From NCBI GenBank assembly GCA_963808545.1, contig CAWEGB010000006.1, positions 124,001-188,000 on the forward strand: a stretch of 64,000 bases of DNA, in the 5' to 3' direction. Made by a program: the position numbers and the translations under genes. The number at the start of each line of letters is the position of its first letter. The first letter of the stretch is position 1. The notes under the pieces were generated by a model. It did no database searches. It had not been told where the DNA came from and was given only the letters and a program-made list of their open reading frames with translations. The stretch comes from JACVRW01 sp963808545. GTDB taxonomy: Bacteria > Actinomycetota > Thermoleophilia > Solirubrobacterales > Thermoleophilaceae. Shown here piece by piece: positions 36,238-44,046 of this stretch.

Positions 36238-37508
36238 GCGAGATCGAGAAGGTGCACGCGCGGCAGATCCTCGACAGCCGGGGCAACCCGACCATCGAGG
36301 TCGACGTCCTTCTCAAATCGGGTGCCGCCGGCCGGGCGGCCGTGCCCTCGGGCGCATCAACGGGCGAGTTCGAGGCCGTCGAGCTTCGTGACGGGGGCGA
36401 CGCCTTCGGCGGCAAGGGCGTGACCCGGGCGGTGGCCAACGTCAACGGCGAGCTCGGCGAGGCGGTGCGCGGGATCGACCCCGCCGACCAGTCCAGCCTC
36501 GACCGCACCATGATCGATCTCGACGGCAGCCCCAACAAGGGCCGGCTGGGCGCCAACGCGATCCTGGGGATCTCCCTCGCCGGAGCGAAGGCCGCCGCCG
36601 CCGAGGCCGGCCTGCCGCTGTGGCGCTACCTGGGCGGCGAGGCGGCGCACGTTCTGCCCGTCCCGATGATGAACGTGCTCAACGGCGGCGCCCACGCCGA
36701 CAACAAGGTCGACTTCCAGGAGTTCATGGCGGTGCCCGTGGGTGCTTCCAGCTTCGCCGAGGCCCTGCAGACGGGCACCGAGGTGTTCCACGCCCTCAAG
36801 GGCCTGCTGCACGACCGCGGTCTGAGCACGGCCGTGGGCGACGAGGGCGGCTTCGCGCCCGACTTCGACTCCAACGAGGCTGCCCTGGAGGCGCTCGTGG
36901 CCGGCATCGAGGCCGCCGGGCACCGTCCCGGCGACGACGTGGCCATCGCACTCGACCCCGCCACCAGCGAGCTCTTCGCCGACGGCTCCTACGAGCTCGA
37001 GCACGAGGGCCGCAGCCTGAGCTCGAGCGAGATGGCCGACCTCTGGACCGACCTCGCCGAGCGTTACCCGATCGTGTCGATCGAGGACGGCATGGACGAG
37101 GAGGACTGGGCGGGCTGGCAGACGCTCACCAAGCAGATCGGCGAGCGGATTCAGCTGGTGGGGGACGACCTGTTCGTGACCAACACCGAGCGCCTGCGCC
37201 GCGGCATCGACGAGCACGCGGCCAACTCGATACTGGTGAAGGTCAATCAGATCGGAACCCTCACCGAGACGCTCGAGGCGATGGGCATGGCCGACGACGC
37301 GGGCTACACCGCGGTGATGTCCCACCGCTCCGGCGAGACCGAGGACACGACGATCGCCGACCTCGCCGTCGCCACGGGCTGCGGGCAGATCAAGACCGGC
37401 GCCCCCTCGCGCTCGGACCGCACCTCCAAGTACAACCAGCTGCTGCGCATCGAGGAGGCCCTCGGCGCGGACGCGTCGTATCCGGGCCGGGCGGCCTTTC
37501 GCAGGTAG
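36234..37508 (+). CDS. eno: Enolase
   Basis: 424 residues. It converts 2-phosphoglycerate to phosphoenolpyruvate. HARQILDSRGNPTIEVDV at the N-terminus, GDEGGFAPDF, SIEDGMDEEDWAGW, VKVNQIGTLTET and SHRSGETEDTTIADLAV are all present, so the catalytic residues are complete. The start is TTG 36234, overlapping the mazG stop (TTGA), with AGGTGGAGG just upstream. Confidence 0.97.
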   Translation: MSEIEKVHARQILDSRGNPTIEVDVLLKSGAAGRAAVPSGASTGEFEAVELRDGGDAFGGKGVTRAVANVNGELGEAVRGIDPADQSSLDRTMIDLDGSPNKGRLGANAILGISLAGAKAAAAEAGLPLWRYLGGEAAHVLPVPMMNVLNGGAHADNKVDFQEFMAVPVGASSFAEALQTGTEVFHALKGLLHDRGLSTAVGDEGGFAPDFDSNEAALEALVAGIEAAGHRPGDDVAIALDPATSELFADGSYELEHEGRSLSSSEMADLWTDLAERYPIVSIEDGMDEEDWAGWQTLTKQIGERIQLVGDDLFVTNTERLRRGIDEHAANSILVKVNQIGTLTETLEAMGMADDAGYTAVMSHRSGETEDTTIADLAVATGCGQIKTGAPSRSDRTSKYNQLLRIEEALGADASYPGRAAFRR

Positions 37509-37543
37509 GAGGAGCGCCGCCCCCGGCGGCGAAGGTCGCCCGG

Positions 37544-37864
37544 ATGGGACGCGCCGCCGCCGCCTTTCCGAGCCGTCGTCGCTCGAGCATCCGCTGGGAC
37601 CGCCTCGGCCGCCTGGCGCTGCTGGCCACGCTGTTGTTCATCGTGGCTCTGTACGTGTCGCCGGCCAAGCACTGGTTCCAGCAGTCGCGCACCGCGGGCC
37701 ACCAGGCGGATGAGCTGGGCCAGCTGCGCGACGAGAACCGGACCCTCAAGCGGCGTGTGACAGCGCTGCGCGATCCCGGCGCCCTCGAGCGCGAGGCCCG
37801 GCGTCTGGGCATGGTGCGCCAGGGCGAGCGTTCCTACGTGATCGAGAACCTGCCGAAGAGGTAG
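37544..37864 (+). CDS. FtsB/DivIC-type septum formation initiator
   Basis: 106 residues. A basic cytoplasmic start (RRRSSIRWDRLGR), one membrane helix (LALLATLLFIVALYV) and an outer coiled coil (ADELGQLRDENRTLKRRVTA) ending in the LEREARRLGMVRQGE motif typical of FtsB/DivIC. It should join the divisome at the septum. The eno-divIC order is widely conserved in actinobacteria. ATG 37544 is the only start that keeps the N-terminus short. Confidence 0.88.
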   Translation: MGRAAAAFPSRRRSSIRWDRLGRLALLATLLFIVALYVSPAKHWFQQSRTAGHQADELGQLRDENRTLKRRVTALRDPGALEREARRLGMVRQGERSYVIENLPKR

Positions 37865-37873
37865 GGCGGCGGC

Positions 37874-38200
37874 TCAGGGCCGCTCGTGCTTCTCGCGCGC
37901 GCGGCCGCCCGCGAAATTCGACGCTTCCCGCGCGTAGCGGTTGAACGCCGCGTCCACCACGGCCGCGGCATCGCCTCCGGCCGCGTGGCGCCCGGCCAGC
38001 TGCTCGGCCCAGTCGGTACCCGCGGCGTACAGGTCGGCCAGCTCGTCGAGCACGAAGCTCGAGCCGAGCCGGCGCCGCAGTTCTTCGACCACCCGGTCGG
38101 CCGCCAGGTCCAGGTCGTCGCGGGCCGGCTCCGGCGCCGAGCGGAGTCGCTGCTCCCCGTCGCGCCATTGGTAGAGGGCGTTCTCCAGCGCGTAGGCCAC
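37874..38200 (-). CDS. Conserved hypothetical helical protein
   Basis: 108 residues, mostly helical and rich in Ala/Glu/Arg (YALENALYQWRDGEQRLR, then LDLAADRVVEELRRRLGSSF). No membrane segment or known motif. GTG 38200 has TACCTT (complement of 38209-38214) 8 nt upstream, supporting both expression and start. It is convergent with the divIC gene. Function unknown. Confidence 0.75.
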   Translation of the reverse strand: MAYALENALYQWRDGEQRLRSAPEPARDDLDLAADRVVEELRRRLGSSFVLDELADLYAAGTDWAEQLAGRHAAGGDAAAVVDAAFNRYAREASNFAGGRAREKHERP

Positions 38201-38223
38201 GGACGGGGAAGGTAGCGGCGCGG

Positions 38224-38823
38224 CTACGCGGCGTCCGCGTCGTCGCCGGAGTCCTCGGCGGCGCGGACGATCACTATGCGGTCGGGCTCCACCGAGACGG
38301 TGACCTGGCGATGGCCGGCCCAGTGCTCGGCGTAGACGGGATCGTCCTGCACGGCCGGATCGAGCCAGAGGCCGTAGCCGTCCTCGCCGTGGTCGAACGT
38401 CCCCTCGAGCGCCTTGGGGCGCCGGCGGCGGCCTCGCCCGCCGCGACGACCGCGCCTGCGGCGGCGCGGCCGGTCGTCGTCGTCGTCGTCGGAGCCGTCC
38501 TCGCTGCCCTCCGATCCGTCCGGGCCCTCGTCGTCCTCGTCCTCCGAAGCCTCCTCCTCGGCCTGGCGCTCGGCTTCGAGCGCCGCGGCCACGAGGGCGT
38601 CGTCCTCGGCCCGGAGATCCTGCTCCTCGGTGTCGGCCACCGCGGCGGAGATGCTGCCCTCCGACTCCGTGGCGTCTGCCGGGGCGAGCTCGTGCTCGCG
38701 CTTGAAGGAGCGGATGTCGGCCACCGAAACCTCGAGCTGGTGGGCGATCCAGGCGTCGGTCCTACCCTGGCGGACCCAGGTCCGGATCTGGTTCAGCTGC
38801 GGCTTTAGAGATCGGCGTGCCAA
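38224..38823 (-). CDS. HTH-like protein with acidic middle and Arg-rich linker
   Basis: 199 residues. The N-terminus looks like a Hin/resolvase-style helix-turn-helix (IRTWVRQGRTDAWIAHQLEV, then SVADIRSFKREHEL). An acidic stretch with an Asp run and a very Arg-rich block (RPRRRRRGRRGGRGRRRRPK) follow, then a small folded C-terminal domain (WAGHRQVTVSVEPDRIVIV). It may bind DNA or RNA. The start is TTG 38823: TAGTGT (complement of 38834-38839) lies 10 nt upstream. A 16-bp palindrome sits just beyond the promoter. Confidence 0.8.
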   Translation of the reverse strand: MARRSLKPQLNQIRTWVRQGRTDAWIAHQLEVSVADIRSFKREHELAPADATESEGSISAAVADTEEQDLRAEDDALVAAALEAERQAEEEASEDEDDEGPDGSEGSEDGSDDDDDDRPRRRRRGRRGGRGRRRRPKALEGTFDHGEDGYGLWLDPAVQDDPVYAEHWAGHRQVTVSVEPDRIVIVRAAEDSGDDADAA

Positions 38824-38840
38824 GCGGAGCCGGACACTAC

Positions 38841-38856
38841 CAACGGTTAACCGTTG
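38841..38856. promoter_or_regulatory. Perfect 16-bp palindrome between the HTH-like gene and csrA
   Basis: CAACGGTTAACCGTTG is identical to its reverse complement and is unusually AT-containing for this genome. It lies 2 bp beyond the -10 box of the leftward HTH-like gene and 61 bp before csrA, a good operator position for autoregulation by the HTH-like protein. Confidence 0.5.
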
Positions 38857-38917
38857 CGCCCAGATGTGAACGATGGTCTACTGGACTGAGAATCCTTGGC
38901 AGGGGGGGAAGTCAAGC

Positions 38918-39160
38918 GTGCTGGTCCTCACGCGCAAATCGAACCAGAGCATCATGATCGGCGACGACATCGAGATATCGGTGCTGGCGATCATGGGCGA
39001 AAAAGTCCGTATCGGCATCGAGGCACCTCGCGAGGTGCCCGTGTTCCGGCGTGAGGTCTACGTCGAGATCAAGGAGGGCGAGCCGGCGTCAGCCGGCCAG
39101 CATGGCGAGCGTCTCGAACATGACGATCGTCACGATCACGGCAGTGGCCACGAGGGTTAG
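38918..39160 (+). CDS. csrA: Carbon storage regulator CsrA with His-rich extension
   Basis: 80 residues. The CsrA fold is complete: LVLTRKSNQSIMIGDDIEIS, VRIGIEAPREVPVFRREVYV. CsrA dimers bind GGA motifs in mRNA leaders. GTG 38918 follows a strong AGGGGGGGAAG (38901-38911); the frame from 38873 is too long. The last ~20 residues (GQHGERLEHDDRHDHGSGHE) are an unusual His/Asp-rich tail, encoded opposite the end of the convergent membrane protein gene. No flagellar genes or fliW lie nearby. Confidence 0.92.
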   Translation: MLVLTRKSNQSIMIGDDIEISVLAIMGEKVRIGIEAPREVPVFRREVYVEIKEGEPASAGQHGERLEHDDRHDHGSGHEG

Positions 39161-39328
39161 GGCCAGCAGCGCGAAGCGGAACTTGCCGGCCTTGCGGGTG
39201 CGCTGAACGCGACGCACCCGCGCCCGGTGAGCCGAGCGCTTGCGCAGGCTCTCCCGGCGCTCGACCGACTCGGCGGCCTCCTCGCGGAAGGCCTCCTCGA
39301 ACTGCGCTATCGACTGCCGCATCCGCAT
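39089..39328 (-). CDS. Small tail-anchored membrane protein
   Basis: 79 residues. A charged helix (RQSIAQFEEAFREEAAESVE), a basic stretch (RRESLRKRSAHRARVRRVQR) and one C-terminal membrane helix (FALLALTLVATAVIVTIVMF). ATG 39328 has TAGCCT (complement of 39339-39344) 10 nt upstream. Its 3' end overlaps csrA for 72 bp on the opposite strand. Function unknown. Confidence 0.75.
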   Translation of the reverse strand: MRMRQSIAQFEEAFREEAAESVERRESLRKRSAHRARVRRVQRTRKAGKFRFALLALTLVATAVIVTIVMFETLAMLAG

Positions 39329-39387
39329 GAGGGGCGGAAGGCTACCAGCGGCATTCGGCCCCCCAGCGCGGTGTCGGGCCCTCAGGC

Positions 39388-40320
39388 TCACGCCGTGGCG
39401 GGTTCCCTGGCCGCCTCTTGGTACACCTTCACGAAGCGCAGGTAGTTGTCCGCGATCTGCTGCGCGGCGTCCTCGCGCTCGATGTTGCCGTCGAGGAAGC
39501 CCTTGAGGGCGTCCCACCAGATGCTGCGGCCGATCGCGAAGCCCGCGTAGCCCTGCACCGGAGCGCCCTGGCGCAGCCAGTGGTCGACCTTGTCGTCGTT
39601 CGCTCCGCGGCCGAGAACCACGCAGACCACGCCGTCGCGGCCGTCGCGCCGCGCCGTCTTGGAGAGCATCTCGCAGTCGTCACGGCTGTCCACGCCCTCG
39701 ATCTTCCAGATGTCGGGCTCGACGGAACCCTCCTGCAGCTCGTGCATCGCCCGGCGCATCAGCTCGGGGCGCATCTCCGCGTCGTAGCGGTCGGTGTCGC
39801 CATCCACCTTCTCGAGCTGGAAGGGCTCGGCCGGCACCAGCAGCTCGAACAGGTACTTGCGGTCGTTGTCGTGGAGCCAGTGGCCCAGGCGCGCCAGCCG
39901 CTCGCGCTGGCGATCGTTCATGTGCGAGTCGCCGTCGGGGTTGTAGCGCACCAGCACCTTCGAGAAAGCGGGGTCGAACTCCTCGATGTGGTCGCCGAAC
40001 TCGTCGCCGTAATCGAAGTCGAACTCGTCCTGGCCAGACTTCTCCACCGGCATCGCCAGCAGCAGTCCGTTGTCCTTGGCCTGCTGCGGTAGGCCGGTGG
40101 GAGCGCCGAACTCCTCGTCGACCAGCACGCCGCTGGTGCCGGCCTCGAGTCCCTGCTCGGTGGCCTTGAGCATCCCCTCGAAGATCAGATGCTTGGCGTC
40201 GGCGATCTGGTCCGTCTCCTCGGGCGTGGGATCGCCCTCGATTCCGAACATCTTCTTCTGGAACGAGCCGCGATGGTCGAACGCGAGGATGTAGAGCATG
40301 CCGTCATAGCCGAGTGTCAT
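39388..40320 (-). CDS. DUF2090 / IolC-type aldolase-like protein
   Basis: 310 residues. LYILAFDHRGSFQKKMFG at the N-terminus is the DUF2090 hallmark, found as the C-terminal domain of 2-deoxy-5-keto-gluconate kinases (IolC). LLLAMPVEKSGQDEF, LVRYNPDGD, LFELLVPA and IWKIEGVDS follow the TIM-barrel strands. It probably acts as a class I-like sugar-phosphate aldolase, but the substrate is not proven. ATG 40320 is chosen for the AGGAG 5-6 nt upstream. Confidence 0.88.
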   Translation of the reverse strand: MTLGYDGMLYILAFDHRGSFQKKMFGIEGDPTPEETDQIADAKHLIFEGMLKATEQGLEAGTSGVLVDEEFGAPTGLPQQAKDNGLLLAMPVEKSGQDEFDFDYGDEFGDHIEEFDPAFSKVLVRYNPDGDSHMNDRQRERLARLGHWLHDNDRKYLFELLVPAEPFQLEKVDGDTDRYDAEMRPELMRRAMHELQEGSVEPDIWKIEGVDSRDDCEMLSKTARRDGRDGVVCVVLGRGANDDKVDHWLRQGAPVQGYAGFAIGRSIWWDALKGFLDGNIEREDAAQQIADNYLRFVKVYQEAAREPATA

Positions 40321-40390
40321 GGGTCTCCTGTCGCCGGATCCCACTGGTTATACCCCGTTTCAGCCCGACCACGCCGGATACAGTGGCCCC

Positions 40391-41527
40391 GTGGAGCACC
40401 GGTTCACCGGGCCCTCCTACACCCTCGGCATCGAGGAGGAGCTCATGATCGTCGACGCCGAGACCCTGGATCTCTCCAGCTCGATCGAGGTCCTGCTCGA
40501 AGCGATGGACGAGTCCGAGCTCGAGGGAGAGGTCAAGCCGGAGCTCATGGAGTCGGTGTGCGAGATCGCCACGACGCCGCTCCCCAACACGGCCGAGGCC
40601 GGCGCCCAGCTGCGCGGCCTGCGCCGCGCCGTCCAGATGATGGCCGAGTCCCGCGGCATCACGATCGGCTCATCCGGCACCCATCCGTTCGCGATGTGGG
40701 AGGACCAGCGCGTGGTGGCGCGGCCTCGTTACCGCGAACTCGTCTCCGGCCTCCAGTTCGTGGCCCGTCAGGAGATCATCTTCGGCACCCACGTGCACGT
40801 GGGGATCGACGACCCCGACAAGGCGATCCACGTGACCAACGGGATGCGCGTGCACGTGCCTCTGCTGCTCGCCCTGTCGGCCAACTCGCCCTTCTGGCGG
40901 GGCGATCCCACCGGGCTCGACTCGAGTCGCACCCCGATCTTCAGGGCCTTCCCGCGCAACGGGATTCCGCCGCGCTACGACGATTTCGCCGACTGGAGCC
41001 GGCGTATCGACTTCATGATCGACTCGAAGGTGATCGGCGACTACACCTTCCTCTGGTACGACGTGCGCCCGCACCCTTCCTTCGGCACGGTCGAGATCCG
41101 CTGCATGGACTCTCAGACGCGGGTGGAGCACACGCTCGGGCTGGCGGCGCTCATCCAGGCGATGGTCAAGGAGCTGGCCGAGCACTACGAGGCGGGCAAG
41201 GAGCTCTCGCGCTACCCGTACGAGATGCTCGACGAGAACAAGTGGCTGGCCGCCCGGCACGGCCTGGAGGCACAGCTCGTGGACCTCCCCGCCAAAGAGC
41301 GGGTGCCGGTGCCCGAGCTCGCTCGCAGGGTGATCGACCGTCTGCATCCGCACGCCGAGGCGCTCGGTTCCGCCGACGAGCTCGATCACCTCGAGGACAT
41401 ACTCGAGAACGGAAACGGAGCCTCACGCCAGACCGTGGTCTACGAGGCCAATCACGATCTGCGCGAAGTCGTGCGCGAGATTCTCGACGCCACGGTGCCC
41501 AAACCGGCGGGCACACCCGGCGAGTAG
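40391..41527 (+). CDS. YbdK-type carboxylate-amine ligase (GCS2 family)
   Basis: 378 residues. TLGIEEELMIVDAETLDLS, the Mg/ATP region GTHVHVGIDDPDKAI, and the RPHPSFGTVEIRCMD segment are those of the GCS2/YbdK ATP-dependent ligases, which show weak glutamate-cysteine ligase activity. The real substrates here are unknown. GTG 40391 is supported by TACAGT (40379-40384) exactly 6 nt upstream; the longer frame from 40319 overlaps the divergent gene. Confidence 0.93.
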   Translation: MEHRFTGPSYTLGIEEELMIVDAETLDLSSSIEVLLEAMDESELEGEVKPELMESVCEIATTPLPNTAEAGAQLRGLRRAVQMMAESRGITIGSSGTHPFAMWEDQRVVARPRYRELVSGLQFVARQEIIFGTHVHVGIDDPDKAIHVTNGMRVHVPLLLALSANSPFWRGDPTGLDSSRTPIFRAFPRNGIPPRYDDFADWSRRIDFMIDSKVIGDYTFLWYDVRPHPSFGTVEIRCMDSQTRVEHTLGLAALIQAMVKELAEHYEAGKELSRYPYEMLDENKWLAARHGLEAQLVDLPAKERVPVPELARRVIDRLHPHAEALGSADELDHLEDILENGNGASRQTVVYEANHDLREVVREILDATVPKPAGTPGE

Positions 41528-41557
41528 CTTTACCGCTGCGGCTAATCTGGGAGTGCC

Positions 41558-42337
41558 GTGTCGCAGCCCGACCTCTTCGTCGTCTGCAAGAACTGCGGGT
41601 CAGAGGTGAGCCCGTACATCACCGAATGCCCGTACTGCGGGCAGCGCATCCGCAAGCGAGCCCCGAAGCTCGACCGCTCCGGAGGCGAGCCTCAACCCAA
41701 GCGCAAGGGCCGGGCCCGGCTCCCGCGCCTGCGCTCGGAGGAGATCGCCGGCATCGCGCCGGACACCCGTCCCTACGCCACGTTCGCGCTGCTGCTGGTG
41801 TGCGTCGCGGCGCTGCTCGTCTGGGCCGTCGACCCGTTCCTCGACGTGGGCTATCTGCTCGTGCCGAACCAGGACGACGTGTGGCGCTGGTTCGCGGCCC
41901 CGTTCCTGCACGCCGACCAGCTCGGTTACGCGTTCGTGGCCCTGGTGCCGGTGGGCATCTTCGGGACGCTGCTCGAACGGCGCTTCGGGCCGATCGTGCC
42001 GGTGGCCCTGTTCGTGCTCTGCGGTGCGGCCGGGGCCGGGATCGCCGTCCAGCTCGAGGTGCCGCCGCTCCTCGGAGACGAGCCCTTCTTCGTCTACGGC
42101 GCCAACGGGGCTGCCCTGGGCATGCTCTGCGCCTGGCTCGTGGACGACCGCATGGCCGCTCGCCGTGGCGAGGACCGCGGGAACGACCTGCTCGGTGTCT
42201 ACGTGATCGCCGCGGTGCTCGTCCTGCTCTCGCTCACCACCGAGGAGGCCAACATCGGGGCGGCCGCCGGAGGCGCCGCGGTGGGAGCGCTCATCGGGCT
42301 GGCCCTGCCGCTGTTCACCCGCAAGAACGCGTACTGA
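41558..42337 (+). CDS. Zinc-ribbon rhomboid-family protein lacking the catalytic dyad
   Basis: 259 residues. An N-terminal zinc ribbon (Cys10, 13, 24, 27) and a basic linker precede a six-helix rhomboid-like domain with VWRWFAAPFLHADQLGYAFV. In active rhomboids the fourth-helix motif is GxSG; here it is GANG at 181-184, so Ser is Asn183. The partner His position also reads Asn232 (EANIGAAAGG). It is therefore probably a pseudoprotease that binds membrane proteins without cutting. GTG 41558 has TAATCT (41543-41548) 9 nt upstream. Confidence 0.88.
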   Translation: MSQPDLFVVCKNCGSEVSPYITECPYCGQRIRKRAPKLDRSGGEPQPKRKGRARLPRLRSEEIAGIAPDTRPYATFALLLVCVAALLVWAVDPFLDVGYLLVPNQDDVWRWFAAPFLHADQLGYAFVALVPVGIFGTLLERRFGPIVPVALFVLCGAAGAGIAVQLEVPPLLGDEPFFVYGANGAALGMLCAWLVDDRMAARRGEDRGNDLLGVYVIAAVLVLLSLTTEEANIGAAAGGAAVGALIGLALPLFTRKNAY

Positions 42338-42367
42338 GCCCTCCGGGCGGCATCTAGTATCCGCGCC

Positions 42368-42709
42368 GTGTTCACGGACGAGCAGTTGGAGGCGGCCGTC
42401 CGCGCCCTCTCCGATCCCGCCCGCTTCGAGGGCGCCGAGCGGCTTGTGTCCGCCGCGGCGCCCCAGCTCCAGCGCATCCTCGGGGAGGCGCTCAACGAGG
42501 GCGGCTGGTTCGGCGAAGCCCACGCCTCCCAGGTGCGCGCCGCCGCGGCCGAGAGCGACGAGGGCGAGCGTGCCGCTCGTATCGACGCGCTGATCGCCGA
42601 GGAGACCCGCATGGGGATGCTGATCGGCGTCGCCGTCGGATGGGAGCTCGCCCGTGAACTGGGAACAGTTGACTTCGACGACCAAACAACTTCTTCCGAG
42701 GGGACCTGA
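42368..42709 (+). CDS. Conserved hypothetical helical protein
   Basis: 113 residues, acidic and helical (FTDEQLEAAVRALSDPARFE, then LQRILGEALNEGGWFGEAH, and a weakly hydrophobic MGMLIGVAVGWELARELG). No known domain recognised. GTG 42368 has TAGTAT (42355-42360) 7 nt upstream. It ends 2 bp before the UPF0173 hydrolase gene and is probably co-transcribed with it. Confidence 0.75.
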   Translation: MFTDEQLEAAVRALSDPARFEGAERLVSAAAPQLQRILGEALNEGGWFGEAHASQVRAAAAESDEGERAARIDALIAEETRMGMLIGVAVGWELARELGTVDFDDQTTSSEGT

Positions 42710-42711
42710 AC

Positions 42712-43407
42712 GTGGACATCCGCTTCCTGGGCCATGCCTGCTTCGAACTGACCGACGGCGACACGCGCATCCTGATCGACCCGTTCCTCAGCGACAATCC
42801 AAAGGCCGCCGTCGAGCCCTCGGAGGTCGAGCCCACCCACATCTTCCTCACCCACGGGCACGGCGACCACTGGGGCGACGTGGTGGACATCGCCAAGCGC
42901 ACCGGCGCCCAGTGCGTGGCCATCGTCGAGCTGGCCGGCGAGCTGGGCGACCACGACGTCGAGAACGTGGCCGACCCCAACCTCGGCGGCACGGTCGAGT
43001 TCGACGGAGGCTGGGTGCGCCTCGTGCCCGCGTGGCACACCTCCACCACGCCCGGAGGCACGGTGAACACACCCGCCGGCCTCGTGATCAACCTGGGCGG
43101 CAAGACCGTCTACCACCTCGGTGACACCGCGCTGTTCTCGGACCTTCGCCTGGTGGCCGAGCGCGACGAGCTGGACGCCGCCCTGGTGTGCATCGGGGGG
43201 CACTACACGATGGACCGCCACGACGCCGTGGCTGCGTGCGAGCTGATCCGCGCCCACACCGTGATCCCCTGCCATTTCGGGACCTTCCCGCCGATCGAGA
43301 CCGACGCCGAGGCCTTCAAGGCCGACGTGGAGCGGCGCACCTCGGGCGAGGGCCGGCGCCAGACCACCGTTGAGGTGCTCGAGCCCGGCGCGACGCTGAG
43401 CCTTTGA
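42712..43407 (+). CDS. UPF0173 metal-dependent hydrolase (YtkL-like, MBL fold)
   Basis: 231 residues. RFLGHACFELTDGDTRILID at the N-terminus and the metal motif THGHGDHWG (His48, His50, Asp52, His53) with later YHLGDTALF and CHFGTFP complete a metallo-beta-lactamase site. The UPF0173 family has an unknown physiological substrate. GTG 42712 has CGAGGGGACC upstream. The stop overlaps the following lipoprotein gene (TTGA). Confidence 0.93.
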   Translation: MDIRFLGHACFELTDGDTRILIDPFLSDNPKAAVEPSEVEPTHIFLTHGHGDHWGDVVDIAKRTGAQCVAIVELAGELGDHDVENVADPNLGGTVEFDGGWVRLVPAWHTSTTPGGTVNTPAGLVINLGGKTVYHLGDTALFSDLRLVAERDELDAALVCIGGHYTMDRHDAVAACELIRAHTVIPCHFGTFPPIETDAEAFKADVERRTSGEGRRQTTVEVLEPGATLSL

Positions 43408-43952
43408 ACCCGGCTCGTGTCGTCGTCGCGGCCGTGCTGCTCGCCCTTGCGCTGGGCCTGAGCGCCTGCGGCTCCGACGACGACGAGCCGGAGACCCAGG
43501 CCACCTCGCCTCAGACGCAGGAGGAGACGGCCACCGAGGAGACGGCCACGGAGACCGAGACCGAGCCCGCGCCGACCGAGACCGAGGCCGAGACGGGCGA
43601 CGAGACCGAGACCTCGCAGACCGGCGAGACAACCTCTCCCGAGGAGCAGCAGGGTGGGGCGGGGGACGAGGAGCCGGCACGCACCCTGGCCCTGTTCACG
43701 GCAGCGAACGGCCGGATCAAGCCGCGCGTGATCCGGGTGCCGGCCTTCATCTCGGTGCGCGTGGAGCTACGTGCCCGCGACGGCAACTCGTACGCCCTCA
43801 GCTTCCCCGGCCGGACGATCGAGGTCAGCGACGCGCTCGGCTCGGTGTCGTTCACCCTCGACGGGCTGCGTCCCGGCGAGGTCGTGGTGGGGCGGGCGCG
43901 CGGGGCCGCCGGCCGCGTGCGGATCGAGGCCACTGCCGAGCCGGGGCCGTAG
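43404..43952 (+). CDS. Lipoprotein with Thr/Glu-rich linker and cupredoxin-like C-terminal domain
   Basis: 182 residues. A lipoprotein signal with lipobox LGLSAC (Cys22) is followed by about 65 residues almost only of Thr/Glu (ETATEETATETETEPAPTET), a wall-spanning type linker. The C-terminal ~90 residues (IKPRVIRVPAFISVRVELRA to GRVRIEATAEPGP) resemble the cupredoxin-like fold of EfeO-type proteins, but no copper ligand set is evident. The TTG start overlaps the hydrolase stop. Role unknown. Confidence 0.75.
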   Translation: MNPARVVVAAVLLALALGLSACGSDDDEPETQATSPQTQEETATEETATETETEPAPTETEAETGDETETSQTGETTSPEEQQGGAGDEEPARTLALFTAANGRIKPRVIRVPAFISVRVELRARDGNSYALSFPGRTIEVSDALGSVSFTLDGLRPGEVVVGRARGAAGRVRIEATAEPGP

Positions 43953-43975
43953 GCCTCCTACACCCGCGCCAGGAA

Positions 43976-44005
43976 CTGGCTGGCCAGCCAACCATTCGCT
44001 AGGCT
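43976..44005 (+). promoter_or_regulatory. R2lox promoter with the TetR-type palindrome
   Basis: CTGGCTGGCCAGCCAA (43976-43991) contains a 14-bp perfect palindrome and differs by one base from the 16-bp palindrome at 4581-4596 before the TetR gene. TAGGCT (44000-44005) is the likely -10 box, so the site again lies in the -35/-10 region. Confidence 0.6.
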
Positions 44006-44046
44006 GACCGCCAACGCCGCCCAGCCATCATCGAGGAGAGACAGCT

